DNA from: Lichenifustis flavocetrariae
GTDB taxonomy: Bacteria; Pseudomonadota; Alphaproteobacteria; Rhizobiales; Beijerinckiaceae
Direction: 5' to 3'
DNA: 53,042 nucleotides
NCBI RefSeq assembly: GCF_026130545.1
Contig: NZ_JAMOIM010000032.1
Location: 1-53,042 of the forward strand
The notes under the pieces were generated by a model, which had not been told where the DNA came from, did not search any database, and saw only the letters and a program-made list of their open reading frames with translations. Below are positions 45,224 to 52,974 of the stretch, piece after piece (position 1 is the first letter of the stretch; each line of letters starts with the position of its first letter). The position numbers were made by a program, and so were the translations under genes.

Positions 45224-47392
45224 ATGACGCTCGAGATCAAAGTCGGTCCGCCCCAGCTCGCGGTTCATCAGGGCTACACCGTGATGGTCAGCGATCCGGA
45301 TGGGCAGATCAGCGTCGAAGGGGACAAGGGTCTCTATTTTCTCGACACGCGGCTCATCAGTGCCTGGGCCATGTTCGCCGATGGCGTACCCTGGAAGCTG
45401 CTCAACGGCGGTGCGCTGTCGGCCTCCGCGGCCCGGATCTATTGCACCAACCTGCCGATCCTCACGGCTGGCGGAACGATCGCGGAAAACACCCTTGGGC
45501 TCGTGTTCGGGCGGCATATCGACGGCGGCATGCATGAAGACGTCGATATTATCAACTATGGCGCCACGCCGGTGTGCTTCAGTCTCGAACTCGCGATCCG
45601 AAGCGACTTCGCTGATCTTTTCGAGGTGAAGGGCAAGACGGTCACACGCCGGGGCCAGATCCGAACCGACTGGTCTCCGGAGAAACAGGCCTTGACGACC
45701 ACCTACAGCCATGAAGATTTTTCGAGAGCGCTGAAGGTGACGGCCATCAACCAGCACACGGCGATGACCTATGCGAACGGCCGCTTGAACTTCACCGTTG
45801 ACATTGAGCCGGGCGCCTCGTGGCATACCGGTCTGCTCTACGATTTCGCCAGTGGCGAGACGTGGAGCAAGGCCCCCAAGCAGGCCGTTGCCGACTACAT
45901 GAGTTCGGACGCGATGAAGGCGCAAAAGCGCTGGGCGGACAGCGTGCTCAAGGTGGAGACCGAGAACCAGACCTTTGCCACGGCTTTCGCGCAGGCGATC
46001 GACGACATGTCCGCATTGCGCCTGCCGATCGAGGGCACGGATCACCTGCAGTTCGTACCGGCGGCCGGCCTGCCGTGGTTCGTCGCGCTGTTCGGTCGCG
46101 ACAGCCTGATCATCTCGCTGCAGAACGCCATCGTGCATCCCGAATTTGCGCGCGGTGCGTTGCTGGTTATGGCGCAATGGCAGGCAACCGAACGCGACGA
46201 CTACCGCGACGCCGAACCGGGCAAGATCCATCATGAGCTGCGGCGGGGCGAACTCGCCCATTTCAAGCTCATCCCGCACACGCCCTATTACGGAACAGCG
46301 GACGCGACCCCGCTCTACCTGATCACGCTGCACACCGCCTGGACCTGCACGGGCGACCGGACGCTGCTCGCCAAGCACCTCGATACGGCGGAGCGATGCC
46401 TCGCGTGGATCGACCGCTATGGCGATCGCGACGGCGACGGCTTTCAGGAATATGAAACCCGCTCGCCCGTCGGCTACGCCAATCAGGGCTGGAAGGATTC
46501 GGGCGACGCCGTCATGAACGTCGACGGCTCGCTGGTCCAGGGGCCAAAGGCGCTTTGCGAGCTGCAGGGCTACGTCTACGACGCCTGGCTGCGCATGGCC
46601 CAGATCTACGATGCCTTGGAAAACCGCCAACGTGCCGGCGAACTCCGCCGGAAGGCGGCTGTGCTGTTCGACCAGTTCAACGCCACCTTCTGGAACGAGG
46701 CGGAGGGGTTCTACGCCTTTGCGCTGGATGGCGACAAGAAGCCGGTCATGTCGATCGCGTCTAACCCCGGGCAATGCCTCTGGTCGGGCATCGTGCCGCC
46801 GGATCGGGCGCGTCGGGTCGCGGATCGTCTCATGCAGCCGGACATGTGGAGTGGCTGGGGTATCCGGACCCTCTCGGCTGGTCACAAGGGCTTCAATCCC
46901 TATAACTATCAGACTGGCGCGGTCTGGCCACATGACAATGGCTTCATCGCGCAGGGCATGAAGCGCTACGGCTTCCACGACGAGACCTGCCGCGTCGCCG
47001 AAGCCATCACGCGCGCGGCCGGCTATTTCGCCATGGACCAGATGCCGGAACTCTACGCCGGCACGCAGCGCGACGATTCGAATTTTCCCGTGCAGTACAT
47101 CGGCGCCAACGTTCCGCAAGGCTGGGCCGCCGGGTCGATCTTCTCGCTACTCCAGGCCATGCTCGGGTTTCAACCGGACGCGCCAAACGGGAAGCTTTAC
47201 GTCGATCCGGCGCTGCCGGACTGGATGTCGAGCCTCACGGTTCGCGACCTGCGGGTCGGGGCGATGAGCTTCAACATCCGCTTCGAGCGGAAGGGCGGTC
47301 GAACCGATTTTGCGGTGATCGAGGGCCCACAGGACGCCGTCGTCCGTCGATCGATGGCCGACTGGGCAAGGGGGTTGCGCAGCGGGTCCTGA
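45224..47392 (+). CDS. Glycogen debranching enzyme (amylo-alpha-1,6-glucosidase family)
   Basis: A 722-aa two-domain protein. The N-terminal beta-rich GDE_N domain (to about 230; GDKGLYFLDTRLISAWAMF) precedes the (alpha/alpha)6 barrel with the family block GLPWFVALFGRDSLIISLQ near residue 282 and the C-terminal YNYQTGAVWPHDNGFIAQGM. The catalytic acidic residues fall in these blocks. It would release glucose at branch points of glycogen or related polymers, feeding hexose phosphates. Substrate preference is not visible. The gene stands alone, 85 bases after the exported protein and convergent with the LOV kinase. Confidence 0.9.
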   Translation: MTLEIKVGPPQLAVHQGYTVMVSDPDGQISVEGDKGLYFLDTRLISAWAMFADGVPWKLLNGGALSASAARIYCTNLPILTAGGTIAENTLGLVFGRHIDGGMHEDVDIINYGATPVCFSLELAIRSDFADLFEVKGKTVTRRGQIRTDWSPEKQALTTTYSHEDFSRALKVTAINQHTAMTYANGRLNFTVDIEPGASWHTGLLYDFASGETWSKAPKQAVADYMSSDAMKAQKRWADSVLKVETENQTFATAFAQAIDDMSALRLPIEGTDHLQFVPAAGLPWFVALFGRDSLIISLQNAIVHPEFARGALLVMAQWQATERDDYRDAEPGKIHHELRRGELAHFKLIPHTPYYGTADATPLYLITLHTAWTCTGDRTLLAKHLDTAERCLAWIDRYGDRDGDGFQEYETRSPVGYANQGWKDSGDAVMNVDGSLVQGPKALCELQGYVYDAWLRMAQIYDALENRQRAGELRRKAAVLFDQFNATFWNEAEGFYAFALDGDKKPVMSIASNPGQCLWSGIVPPDRARRVADRLMQPDMWSGWGIRTLSAGHKGFNPYNYQTGAVWPHDNGFIAQGMKRYGFHDETCRVAEAITRAAGYFAMDQMPELYAGTQRDDSNFPVQYIGANVPQGWAAGSIFSLLQAMLGFQPDAPNGKLYVDPALPDWMSSLTVRDLRVGAMSFNIRFERKGGRTDFAVIEGPQDAVVRRSMADWARGLRSGS

Positions 47393-47441
47393 CCGAAAGA
47401 CTGGTCACGTGCCCGTAGTTCGGCGTTGGGTCGGACCTTGA

Positions 47442-49019
47442 TCAGACAGCGCTCTCCGCTACGGTCGGCCCGATACGGATCATGTCTCCGATGAGGCTCG
47501 TCAGGGCCTCTGCCGAATAGGGTTTCCGCAGGATCCGGAAATCGCCAGACAGCTCCTCCTGTCTGGCCAGGACGTTGCTGTAGCCGGTTGTCAGAAGCAC
47601 CGGCAGTCCCGGCCATCGGCGGTTCAGTTCGTGCGCAAGATCGACGCCGTTCATGTGTCCCGGCATCAGCACGTCGCTGAAGACGAGATCGAAGTCCCGC
47701 TCGCTGCCTTCGATCGCCGCCAAAGCCGCAGCGGCGTTGGTAACAGAGCGGACCTCATAACCGAGATCCTCCAGGATTTCAGAGGTGATTTCTGCAATCT
47801 GAACGTGGTGCTCGACCATGAGAAGTCGTCGCTGTCCTGTTGGTCTCGCTTGAATTCGCGCCATCGTGGCCATCGGCTCCGCTTGGGCATAGGGCAGGAA
47901 AAGGGTAAACGTCGTGCCGCGGTCGACCTCGCTCTCCACACGCACCTCCCCGCCCATCTGTGTGACGAAACCCTGGACCTGCGAAAGGCCGAGACCGGTC
48001 CCAGCGCCCACCGCCTTGGTCGTGTAAAGCGGCTGAAAGATCTGATCGAGTTGTCCGGACGGGATGCCCGTGCCCGTGTCGCTCACGGCCACGGCGATGA
48101 CGTCGCGGGATACTGCCACGTGTCCTCCCCACTCAGGAACATCGGACATCTGTCTGACCGAGATCGTGAGATGCCCCTGGCCATTCATCGCATCGCGCCC
48201 GTTCACGGCCAAATTGACCAGAGCCGTTTCGAACTGGCTGATGTCGCCTCTGACAAAGCAACGATCCGATGTGAGTTCGGTGGTGATTTCGATCTGCGAG
48301 CCCACGATCGTTTGCAGCATGTCGGCCGTGCGACGCACCTGAACTGCTGCGTCGAAGACGGTTGGCTCGACGGGTTGCTTGCGGGCAAAGGCGAGAAGCT
48401 GTCCGGTCAGTCTCGCAGCCCGGTCGGCTGTCGTGCCGATCGCGTCGATATAGCGGCTCCGGCTCTCCTGGGAGAGACTTTTTCGCCGAAGCGCCTCGAC
48501 GCTGCCCATGATGACCGTCAGGAGATTGTTGAAGTCGTGTGCCACGCCACCCGTGAGCTGCCCGATCGCTTCCATCTTCTGCAATTGGTGCAGCGCTTGC
48601 TCGGCGGTCCGCCGCTGGCTGACGTCGACCTGATTGCCGACGAAATGCCGAAGTTCGCCGTCCGCGTCGAAGACCGGTCCGAGGCAGAGAGCGTTCCAGA
48701 ACAAGGTGCCGTCGCGCTTCCTGTTGAGGATTTCGATCGAGATCGGACGCCGTGTGGCAAGGGCCTCGCGGAGAGTGCGGATCGCTGCAGGATCGGTCTC
48801 GGGAGCTTGAAGGAACCGGCAATTGCGCCCGATGATCTCATCGGACGCAAAGCCCGTAAGCTTGGAAAACGCCTCGTTCGCAAAGACGATCGGATGATCC
48901 GGGCGGTGAGGATCGGTCAGCACCGTGGCGATCCCCGACGTGTTCATCGCCGCGAGAAAGATGTCGGCCCCGCTCCTCCGTTCAACCTCAGGCTCAGGCT
49001 GTATGGGCTGGCTGAGCAT
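47442..49019 (-). CDS. LOV-domain hybrid histidine kinase
   Basis: A 525-aa protein. The N-terminal PAS is a LOV domain: GRNCRFLQAPETDP carries the photo-adduct Cys, and NRKRDGTLFWNALCLGPVFD and HFVGNQVDVSQRR complete it. HisKA follows with GGVAHDFNNLLTVIMGS, then HATPase (NLAVNGRDAM, VSDTGTGIPSG, GTGLGLSQVQGF) and a receiver (LVFSDVLMPGHMNG). It is predicted to bind flavin and respond to blue light, and flavin LOV proteins may also report redox. No response regulator with an output domain lies beside it; phosphotransfer to the giant kinase is only a guess. Confidence 0.92.
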   Translation of the reverse strand: MLSQPIQPEPEVERRSGADIFLAAMNTSGIATVLTDPHRPDHPIVFANEAFSKLTGFASDEIIGRNCRFLQAPETDPAAIRTLREALATRRPISIEILNRKRDGTLFWNALCLGPVFDADGELRHFVGNQVDVSQRRTAEQALHQLQKMEAIGQLTGGVAHDFNNLLTVIMGSVEALRRKSLSQESRSRYIDAIGTTADRAARLTGQLLAFARKQPVEPTVFDAAVQVRRTADMLQTIVGSQIEITTELTSDRCFVRGDISQFETALVNLAVNGRDAMNGQGHLTISVRQMSDVPEWGGHVAVSRDVIAVAVSDTGTGIPSGQLDQIFQPLYTTKAVGAGTGLGLSQVQGFVTQMGGEVRVESEVDRGTTFTLFLPYAQAEPMATMARIQARPTGQRRLLMVEHHVQIAEITSEILEDLGYEVRSVTNAAAALAAIEGSERDFDLVFSDVLMPGHMNGVDLAHELNRRWPGLPVLLTTGYSNVLARQEELSGDFRILRKPYSAEALTSLIGDMIRIGPTVAESAV

Positions 49020-49058
49020 GGAGGGATCGCTCCGATCGACTGTTCGTTCCGAACCGAT

Positions 49059-49817
49059 CTAGAATCCGTAACCCCGCCAACCGTAGTGGTTGTGAAGACT
49101 TTTTTCGTAGACCTGATCGATCATGGCGATCGGGTCCCAGGCCGGACTTGTTTTGACCCGATCGCGGGTGACGTCGAGCCGGATCGTGTGCTCCGACCAC
49201 GCGATCCCTTTAACGGCGTAAGGCGAGATCAGGACGTGCTTTCCGAACCACCAGTTCTTGGTGTCGACGATGAGATAGCGAATGTCCCAGCTCGCATCGT
49301 CGATCAACATGTTCTCGACATGGCCGATCTCGCCATCGGTCGCCTGAAGGTGCGAACCGGTCACGGTGGTGATGCTGCGCAAATGCGGATCACCCTCGTC
49401 CGAGGCATGCCGGTTCGGCATTCGAGGCGCTCCCATGTCGGAATAGCCCAAAGAGCCCACCATGCCGAGCCCGCCTCCGAAATAGCCACTGCCACCCCAG
49501 ACAGGGTCCCAGCCGTAATAGTCGTAAAGCTGACTTTGCATCTGGAGCGAGACAGGCCGGTCTCGGGCGAGGTCGGGACTGCGCTCGATCTGCGCCTTCG
49601 ACATCCGAACCGGCAATTCCTGCGCGCGGTGATCGACCTGGCCGATGGCTGACGGGTGAACCAGGACTTTACGCTCTGACAACCAGGTTCCGGTGTCGAC
49701 GACCAGCCATCGAAGCCTCCACGATTCGTCATCGAACAGAACGTCGCTGACACTGCCGATGCGGCCGTCAGTGGCGAGGATGGCATAACCCTTCAAGGCT
49801 GAAACAGCGATAAGCAT
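49059..49817 (-). CDS. Double PRC-barrel protein
   Basis: A 252-aa protein with two PRC-barrel repeats: residues 1-75 (LKGYAILATDGRIGSVSDVLF, RLRWLVVDTGTWLSERKVLV) and about 155-230 (LQATDGEIGHVENMLIDD, IRYLIVDTKNWWFGKHVLIS). A Gly/Tyr-rich linker (DYYGWDPVWGGSGYFGGG) joins them. No signal peptide. The ATG at 49817 lies at the start of the first repeat. A recurrent element is 135 bases upstream. This class is widespread in alphaproteobacteria; function unknown. Confidence 0.85.
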   Translation of the reverse strand: MLIAVSALKGYAILATDGRIGSVSDVLFDDESWRLRWLVVDTGTWLSERKVLVHPSAIGQVDHRAQELPVRMSKAQIERSPDLARDRPVSLQMQSQLYDYYGWDPVWGGSGYFGGGLGMVGSLGYSDMGAPRMPNRHASDEGDPHLRSITTVTGSHLQATDGEIGHVENMLIDDASWDIRYLIVDTKNWWFGKHVLISPYAVKGIAWSEHTIRLDVTRDRVKTSPAWDPIAMIDQVYEKSLHNHYGWRGYGF

Positions 49818-49951
49818 GGGATGATCCTCTTTGGTTCGGCGCGCTTCAGTCTTCGTCGGTGCTATGGCGGGACACGCCAAGGGGGGGCGGCGCCAGCGGC
49901 AAATCACGCTCTTGATGACGGAAGACTAGATTTGTTTGCCGCGGACGAAGA

Positions 49952-49968
49952 GGCTCGGAAACTACCTA
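49952..49968 (-). promoter_or_regulatory. Recurrent element, copy 18 (upstream of the double PRC gene)
   Basis: Read toward the gene: TAGGTAGTTTCCGAGCC then T, the exact TAGG form of the core. ATCTAGT lies about 21-27 bases downstream. The ATG is 135 bases away. Confidence 0.7.
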
Positions 49969-50051
49969 TGCTCTGCGTGGCGCGCGAGGACACTCGCGCT
50001 TTTCGAAAGCGGCTCGCCGATGTCCAACTCACCTTCGGGCTGAAGTAGGGA

Positions 50052-50072
50052 CGGCTCCGGACAGCGGAGCCG
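50052..50072 (-). terminator. Hairpin after the Do protease gene
   Basis: CGGCTCCG and CGGAGCCG form a perfect 8-base-pair GC-rich stem around GACAG, 14 bases beyond the protease stop. No U run follows on the minus strand, so it is a candidate terminator only. Confidence 0.5.
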
Positions 50073-50085
50073 CATCACCGCTTCC

Positions 50086-51615
50086 TCAGCCGAAGGCATT
50101 GGCGCCGAGCGCGAGGTAATGCACGTTATCTCCGGACTTTACGCGCAGCAGAACGGGTTTGCGCTCCTGCTTGGCCGCGCTGAAGGCGGTCGTAAGATCC
50201 GCCGGTCGCGAGACGGTCTTGCCATTCGCTTGCAGGATGACGTCGCCGACACTCAGGCCGTTCTGGGCCGCGATGCCGTCCTGGTCGACGGCAGCGATCG
50301 TCACGCCGTCCTTTGCCCCACCCGGCACCACAGAAGACGGGACGAGCGTCATGCCGAGCGAAGACAGTTCGGTCTTGTCCGTTTCAGCCGAGGCATCCGC
50401 CTTCGCCTCCTTGTCCCCCGGTAGCTTGCCGAGCGTGATCGGGATCATCTTGTCTGCACCATCGCGCCACACGGTGAGCGTGACCTGCTTGTCCGGGCCA
50501 AAGGCGGCGATGCTGCGCGACAGGTCACGCGGGCCTTCGACGGCCGTTCCATTCACGGCTTCGACGACATCGCCGGACTTCACACCCGCGTCAGCAGCGG
50601 GCGAACCCTTCTGCGGCTCGGAAACCAACGCGCCCTTCGTGCTCTTCAAGCCCAGGCTGTCGGCGATGTCGGCACTGACGGGTTGAATCTGCAGCCCGAG
50701 CCAGCCGCGCGATACGACGCCGTTGGCCTTCAATTCCGCAATAACGCCCTTTGCGACCTCGGCCGGAATGGCGAACCCGATGCCGACGCTGCCGCCAGAC
50801 GGCGAGAAGATGGCGGTGTTGATGCCAACGACTTGGCCCTGCGTATTGAAGGTCGGTCCCCCGGAATTCCCTTTGTTCACAGGAGCGTCAATCTGCAGAA
50901 AATCGTCATAGGGTCCCGCGCCGATGTCGCGTCCCCGCGCCGAAACGATGCCGGCTGTCACCGTACCACCGAGGCCGAACGGATTGCCGACCGCCATGAC
51001 CCAGTCGCCGACCCGAGGGGTGCTGTTGCCCCACGGCACGAATGGGTAGTTGTCGCCGGTTTTGGTCTTGAGCAGGGCGAGATCCGTCTTCTTATCCGTG
51101 CCGACGACGGTCGCGGGTACGGTACGACCATCCTGCAACGTCAGTTCGACGGTCGTTGCGTGTTCGACGACGTGGTTGTTGGTGACGACGTAGCCGTCCT
51201 TGGAGATGAAGAAGCCCGAGCCGAGCGCCATGCCGACGCGCGAGTTCGGATGGACCGGTCCGTTGTTTTCGCCGAACTGCTTGAAGAAGCGGTACATCGG
51301 ATCATCCTTGGGGACGCTCGGCATGCTGGGCGGCTGCTGGCCAGCACCATTTCCATCCTGGCTCGCGGCGACATCGTCCTCAGTAATCTTCACCTTGACG
51401 GACACGACGGCCGGGCTAACCCGAGCCACAATGTCAGCAAAGGAGCCGGGTGCGATCTCGGCGGGGGCCGGCTCGCTGGCGATCTGGGCGGCGTGCGAGG
51501 GCGTGGTGCCGAGAAGCGTGGTTTCCGTGGCGACGCCACCGACCGCAACGATGGCGACGGCACCGAGTAACGCAGCGCGAAGCCGGGACGGGTTACGGAT
51601 ATTGATGATGTTCAT
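50086..51615 (-). CDS. Do-family periplasmic serine protease (DegP/DegQ-like)
   Basis: A 509-aa trypsin-like protease with a signal or anchor segment near residues 12-45. The catalytic triad is His148 in VTNNHVV, Asp178 in TDLALLK and Ser251 in GNSGGP. Two PDZ domains follow, the first with GWLGLQIQPVSADIADSLGL and the second with GVTIAAVDQDGIAAQNGLSV. It degrades or refolds damaged envelope proteins. The ATG at 51615 follows CGAGGCAA and begins MNIINIRNPSRLR; a longer frame to 51645 has no site. It lacks the recurrent element, unlike most units here. Confidence 0.94.
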   Translation of the reverse strand: MNIINIRNPSRLRAALLGAVAIVAVGGVATETTLLGTTPSHAAQIASEPAPAEIAPGSFADIVARVSPAVVSVKVKITEDDVAASQDGNGAGQQPPSMPSVPKDDPMYRFFKQFGENNGPVHPNSRVGMALGSGFFISKDGYVVTNNHVVEHATTVELTLQDGRTVPATVVGTDKKTDLALLKTKTGDNYPFVPWGNSTPRVGDWVMAVGNPFGLGGTVTAGIVSARGRDIGAGPYDDFLQIDAPVNKGNSGGPTFNTQGQVVGINTAIFSPSGGSVGIGFAIPAEVAKGVIAELKANGVVSRGWLGLQIQPVSADIADSLGLKSTKGALVSEPQKGSPAADAGVKSGDVVEAVNGTAVEGPRDLSRSIAAFGPDKQVTLTVWRDGADKMIPITLGKLPGDKEAKADASAETDKTELSSLGMTLVPSSVVPGGAKDGVTIAAVDQDGIAAQNGLSVGDVILQANGKTVSRPADLTTAFSAAKQERKPVLLRVKSGDNVHYLALGANAFG

Positions 51616-51811
51616 CTGATTGCCTCGGTGGTCGCCTTGTCGCACGGCTCGATCAGCGTGCTGATGAACGTAGGGTGCATGAACCCATGTTACGAGACGA
51701 TGTCCGCCGCGTTAGTATTTATTAATTACTTGATATTGACGAAAATTTACATTGCATAACTTTAAGCCAAAATCTCACAGAAATCGTATGACTTCTACTT
51801 ATGTGCCGGGC
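51616..51811. other. AT-rich leader of the Do protease gene
   Basis: About 200 bases of clearly lower GC than the rest of the window (for example TATTTATTAATTACTTGATA near 51716-51735). It probably holds the protease promoter. No convincing gene or repeat is seen. Together with the small gene at 51812 it forms the only notable AT-rich patch in the window. Confidence 0.5.
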
Positions 51812-51988
51812 TCAATCCCTAGCATAGGGCAAAACAAGATCGAGAACTTTTCTATAAACTGAAATTTCAAGCTGATTGCTATGCGCCTCGACAAAATCGA
51901 CAAAAGCCTTGGCGCTATCATGTATGTCGTCGCCGTCATATTCATTCCCGCTCAATCCCAGCAGACTTTTCAACCAGCGATGTGACAT
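51812..51988 (-). CDS. Small hypothetical protein in an AT-rich patch
   Basis: A 58-aa protein, MSHRWLKSLLGLSGNEYDGD at the start, then KAFVDFVEAHSNQLEISVYR and LVLPYARD. Base use is lower in GC than its neighbours. No family is recognised. Its start lies beside the recurrent element, which faces the opposite way. It may be real because the acidic and hydrophobic pattern is regular, but homologues were not checked. Confidence 0.45.
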   Translation of the reverse strand: MSHRWLKSLLGLSGNEYDGDDIHDSAKAFVDFVEAHSNQLEISVYRKVLDLVLPYARD

Positions 51989-51996
51989 GCGGAGCG

Positions 51997-52013
51997 TAGG
52001 TAGATTCCGAGCC
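51997..52013 (+). promoter_or_regulatory. Recurrent element, copy 19 (upstream of the 104-aa gene)
   Basis: TAGGTAGATTCCGAGCC then T, one change in the central run. TGTTATTG lies about 22-29 bases downstream. The chosen ATG is 108 bases away. Confidence 0.6.
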
Positions 52014-52120
52014 TGTTGGGATCCCACGATCAAGTGTTATTGACGTCACTCGGCAGGGCGGCGCTTCGAGCCATACCGGCTACAGGCCGCCCTTCACATA
52101 TGGCGGAACTGGAGACGCTC

Positions 52121-52435
52121 ATGGCGACGGAAGCCGAGGCCCGCTTCAAGGAACAGGCGGCTTCGCTGGCTAAGCCCGTCATGGTGGCGGGCCCTGGCAC
52201 CAAACGTGCGGCGATGTTTGCCATCCGTCGCATTATCGCTCGGACCCGCGCCATCGATCTCACCGACATCCTGACCGACGGCACGGCAGTGGGGCGCCCG
52301 GTCACGGTTTTGATCAATGCTAAAGCTCACGACGGCCATTTGCACGAATTCGAAAAGGACTTGGCTTCGAAAAATCACCACTCCAGAGAGGCGCAAGCTG
52401 ACCCATTCCTCAAAGCGGAACCCGTCGAGCGTTGA
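52121..52435 (+). CDS. Short stress-type protein sharing a tail with the DUF1269-like protein
   Basis: A 104-aa protein. The ATG at 52121 is chosen because GGAGACG lies before it; an ATG at 52100 has no site. The C-terminal half reads VTVLINAKAHDGHLHEFEKD and ends ADPFLKAEP, which mirrors the tail of the protein at 43690-44457 (ILIHGGARDAHLHEIQRE, PDPFLESDP). The zipper-type membrane part of that protein is missing here. It could be a shortened relative. It is followed by a small membrane protein, overlapping by 4 bases. Confidence 0.65.
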   Translation: MATEAEARFKEQAASLAKPVMVAGPGTKRAAMFAIRRIIARTRAIDLTDILTDGTAVGRPVTVLINAKAHDGHLHEFEKDLASKNHHSREAQADPFLKAEPVER

Positions 52436-52635
52436 CCAAAAGCTCAATCACGGAGCGGCCCGTGCGGGACTGGCGGCGCGTCCATCATTCGCCGTGGTTT
52501 TGGGTTGGTGTCACGATGTTTCTAACCGCGATCCTGACCTACGTCTTTTCGGAAGACCTCTCAATTCGTCCGCATCGCCAAGGATCGGTGGAGCGGGTCG
52601 AGGGTCGATCCCTGGCTATTCCACAGAGCCCATGA
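52432..52635 (+). CDS. Small one-helix membrane protein
   Basis: A 67-aa protein from a TTG that overlaps the previous stop (TTGA). The pattern RDWRRVHHSPWFWVGVTMFL is typical of short alphaproteobacterial membrane proteins found beside stress genes. One membrane helix near 20-40 is followed by a basic tail. Function unknown. Confidence 0.6.
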   Translation: MTKSSITERPVRDWRRVHHSPWFWVGVTMFLTAILTYVFSEDLSIRPHRQGSVERVEGRSLAIPQSP

Positions 52636-52641
52636 TGCGCT

Positions 52642-52974
52642 TTGCGTTCATTCGAGCGCGAATGGGAAGGTCAAGGCGCCGGACTTCATTCATCCGCGGT
52701 CGATGCATCGACCAGGGACAGGTTTGTAGGTTTCTCAGACTTTCGGGAAGACAACGCCAATAAGCAGGGCGTGCGAATTTGGAAGACGCCGGCTCAGCGC
52801 CCCGATGAATACCAGCCGTTGTGGTTGCGCAGAAATGGATATCGAAGCAAGTCCGATCCGCCGAACCCTGCTCGCGCTCCCGTCGTGCCGTCCGTTAGCC
52901 TGCCCACGCCAATCGCCGTCTCGGGCCAGCGGGAGGCCGTCCTCAGCGCATTGCGCCGTGCCATCGCAGCGTGA
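52642..52974 (+). CDS. Doubtful reading frame near the right edge
   Basis: A 110-aa frame from a TTG with no ribosome-binding site. The composition is Arg/Pro/Ser-rich and matches no family. It may be a remnant or non-coding; it is recorded so that the last 400 bases are not left blank. Confidence 0.2.
   Translation: MRSFEREWEGQGAGLHSSAVDASTRDRFVGFSDFREDNANKQGVRIWKTPAQRPDEYQPLWLRRNGYRSKSDPPNPARAPVVPSVSLPTPIAVSGQREAVLSALRRAIAA

Noticed and set aside
45113-47119. A 668-aa minus-strand frame opposite the debranching enzyme
   Set aside because: Low-complexity Arg/Val/His composition; the plus strand encodes a full GDE protein.
47631-49652. A 673-aa plus-strand frame opposite the LOV kinase and PRC genes
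   Set aside because: It spans two genes and the gap between them, which true genes do not do; composition is that of a shadow frame.
8746-52013. Recurrent element as an EcfG (general stress sigma) promoter
   Set aside because: EcfG -35 is GGAAC followed by GTT after 16-18 bases. Here the strand with GGAAAC points away from the genes, and no GTT partner is kept at that spacing.
8746-52013. Recurrent element as a transposon end or attachment site
   Set aside because: Copies are solitary, orientation follows the gene rather than another copy, and no flanking repeats are seen. The overlap with stop codons (TGA/TAG in the core) at 21055, 41466 and 9080 is explained by the letters of the motif.
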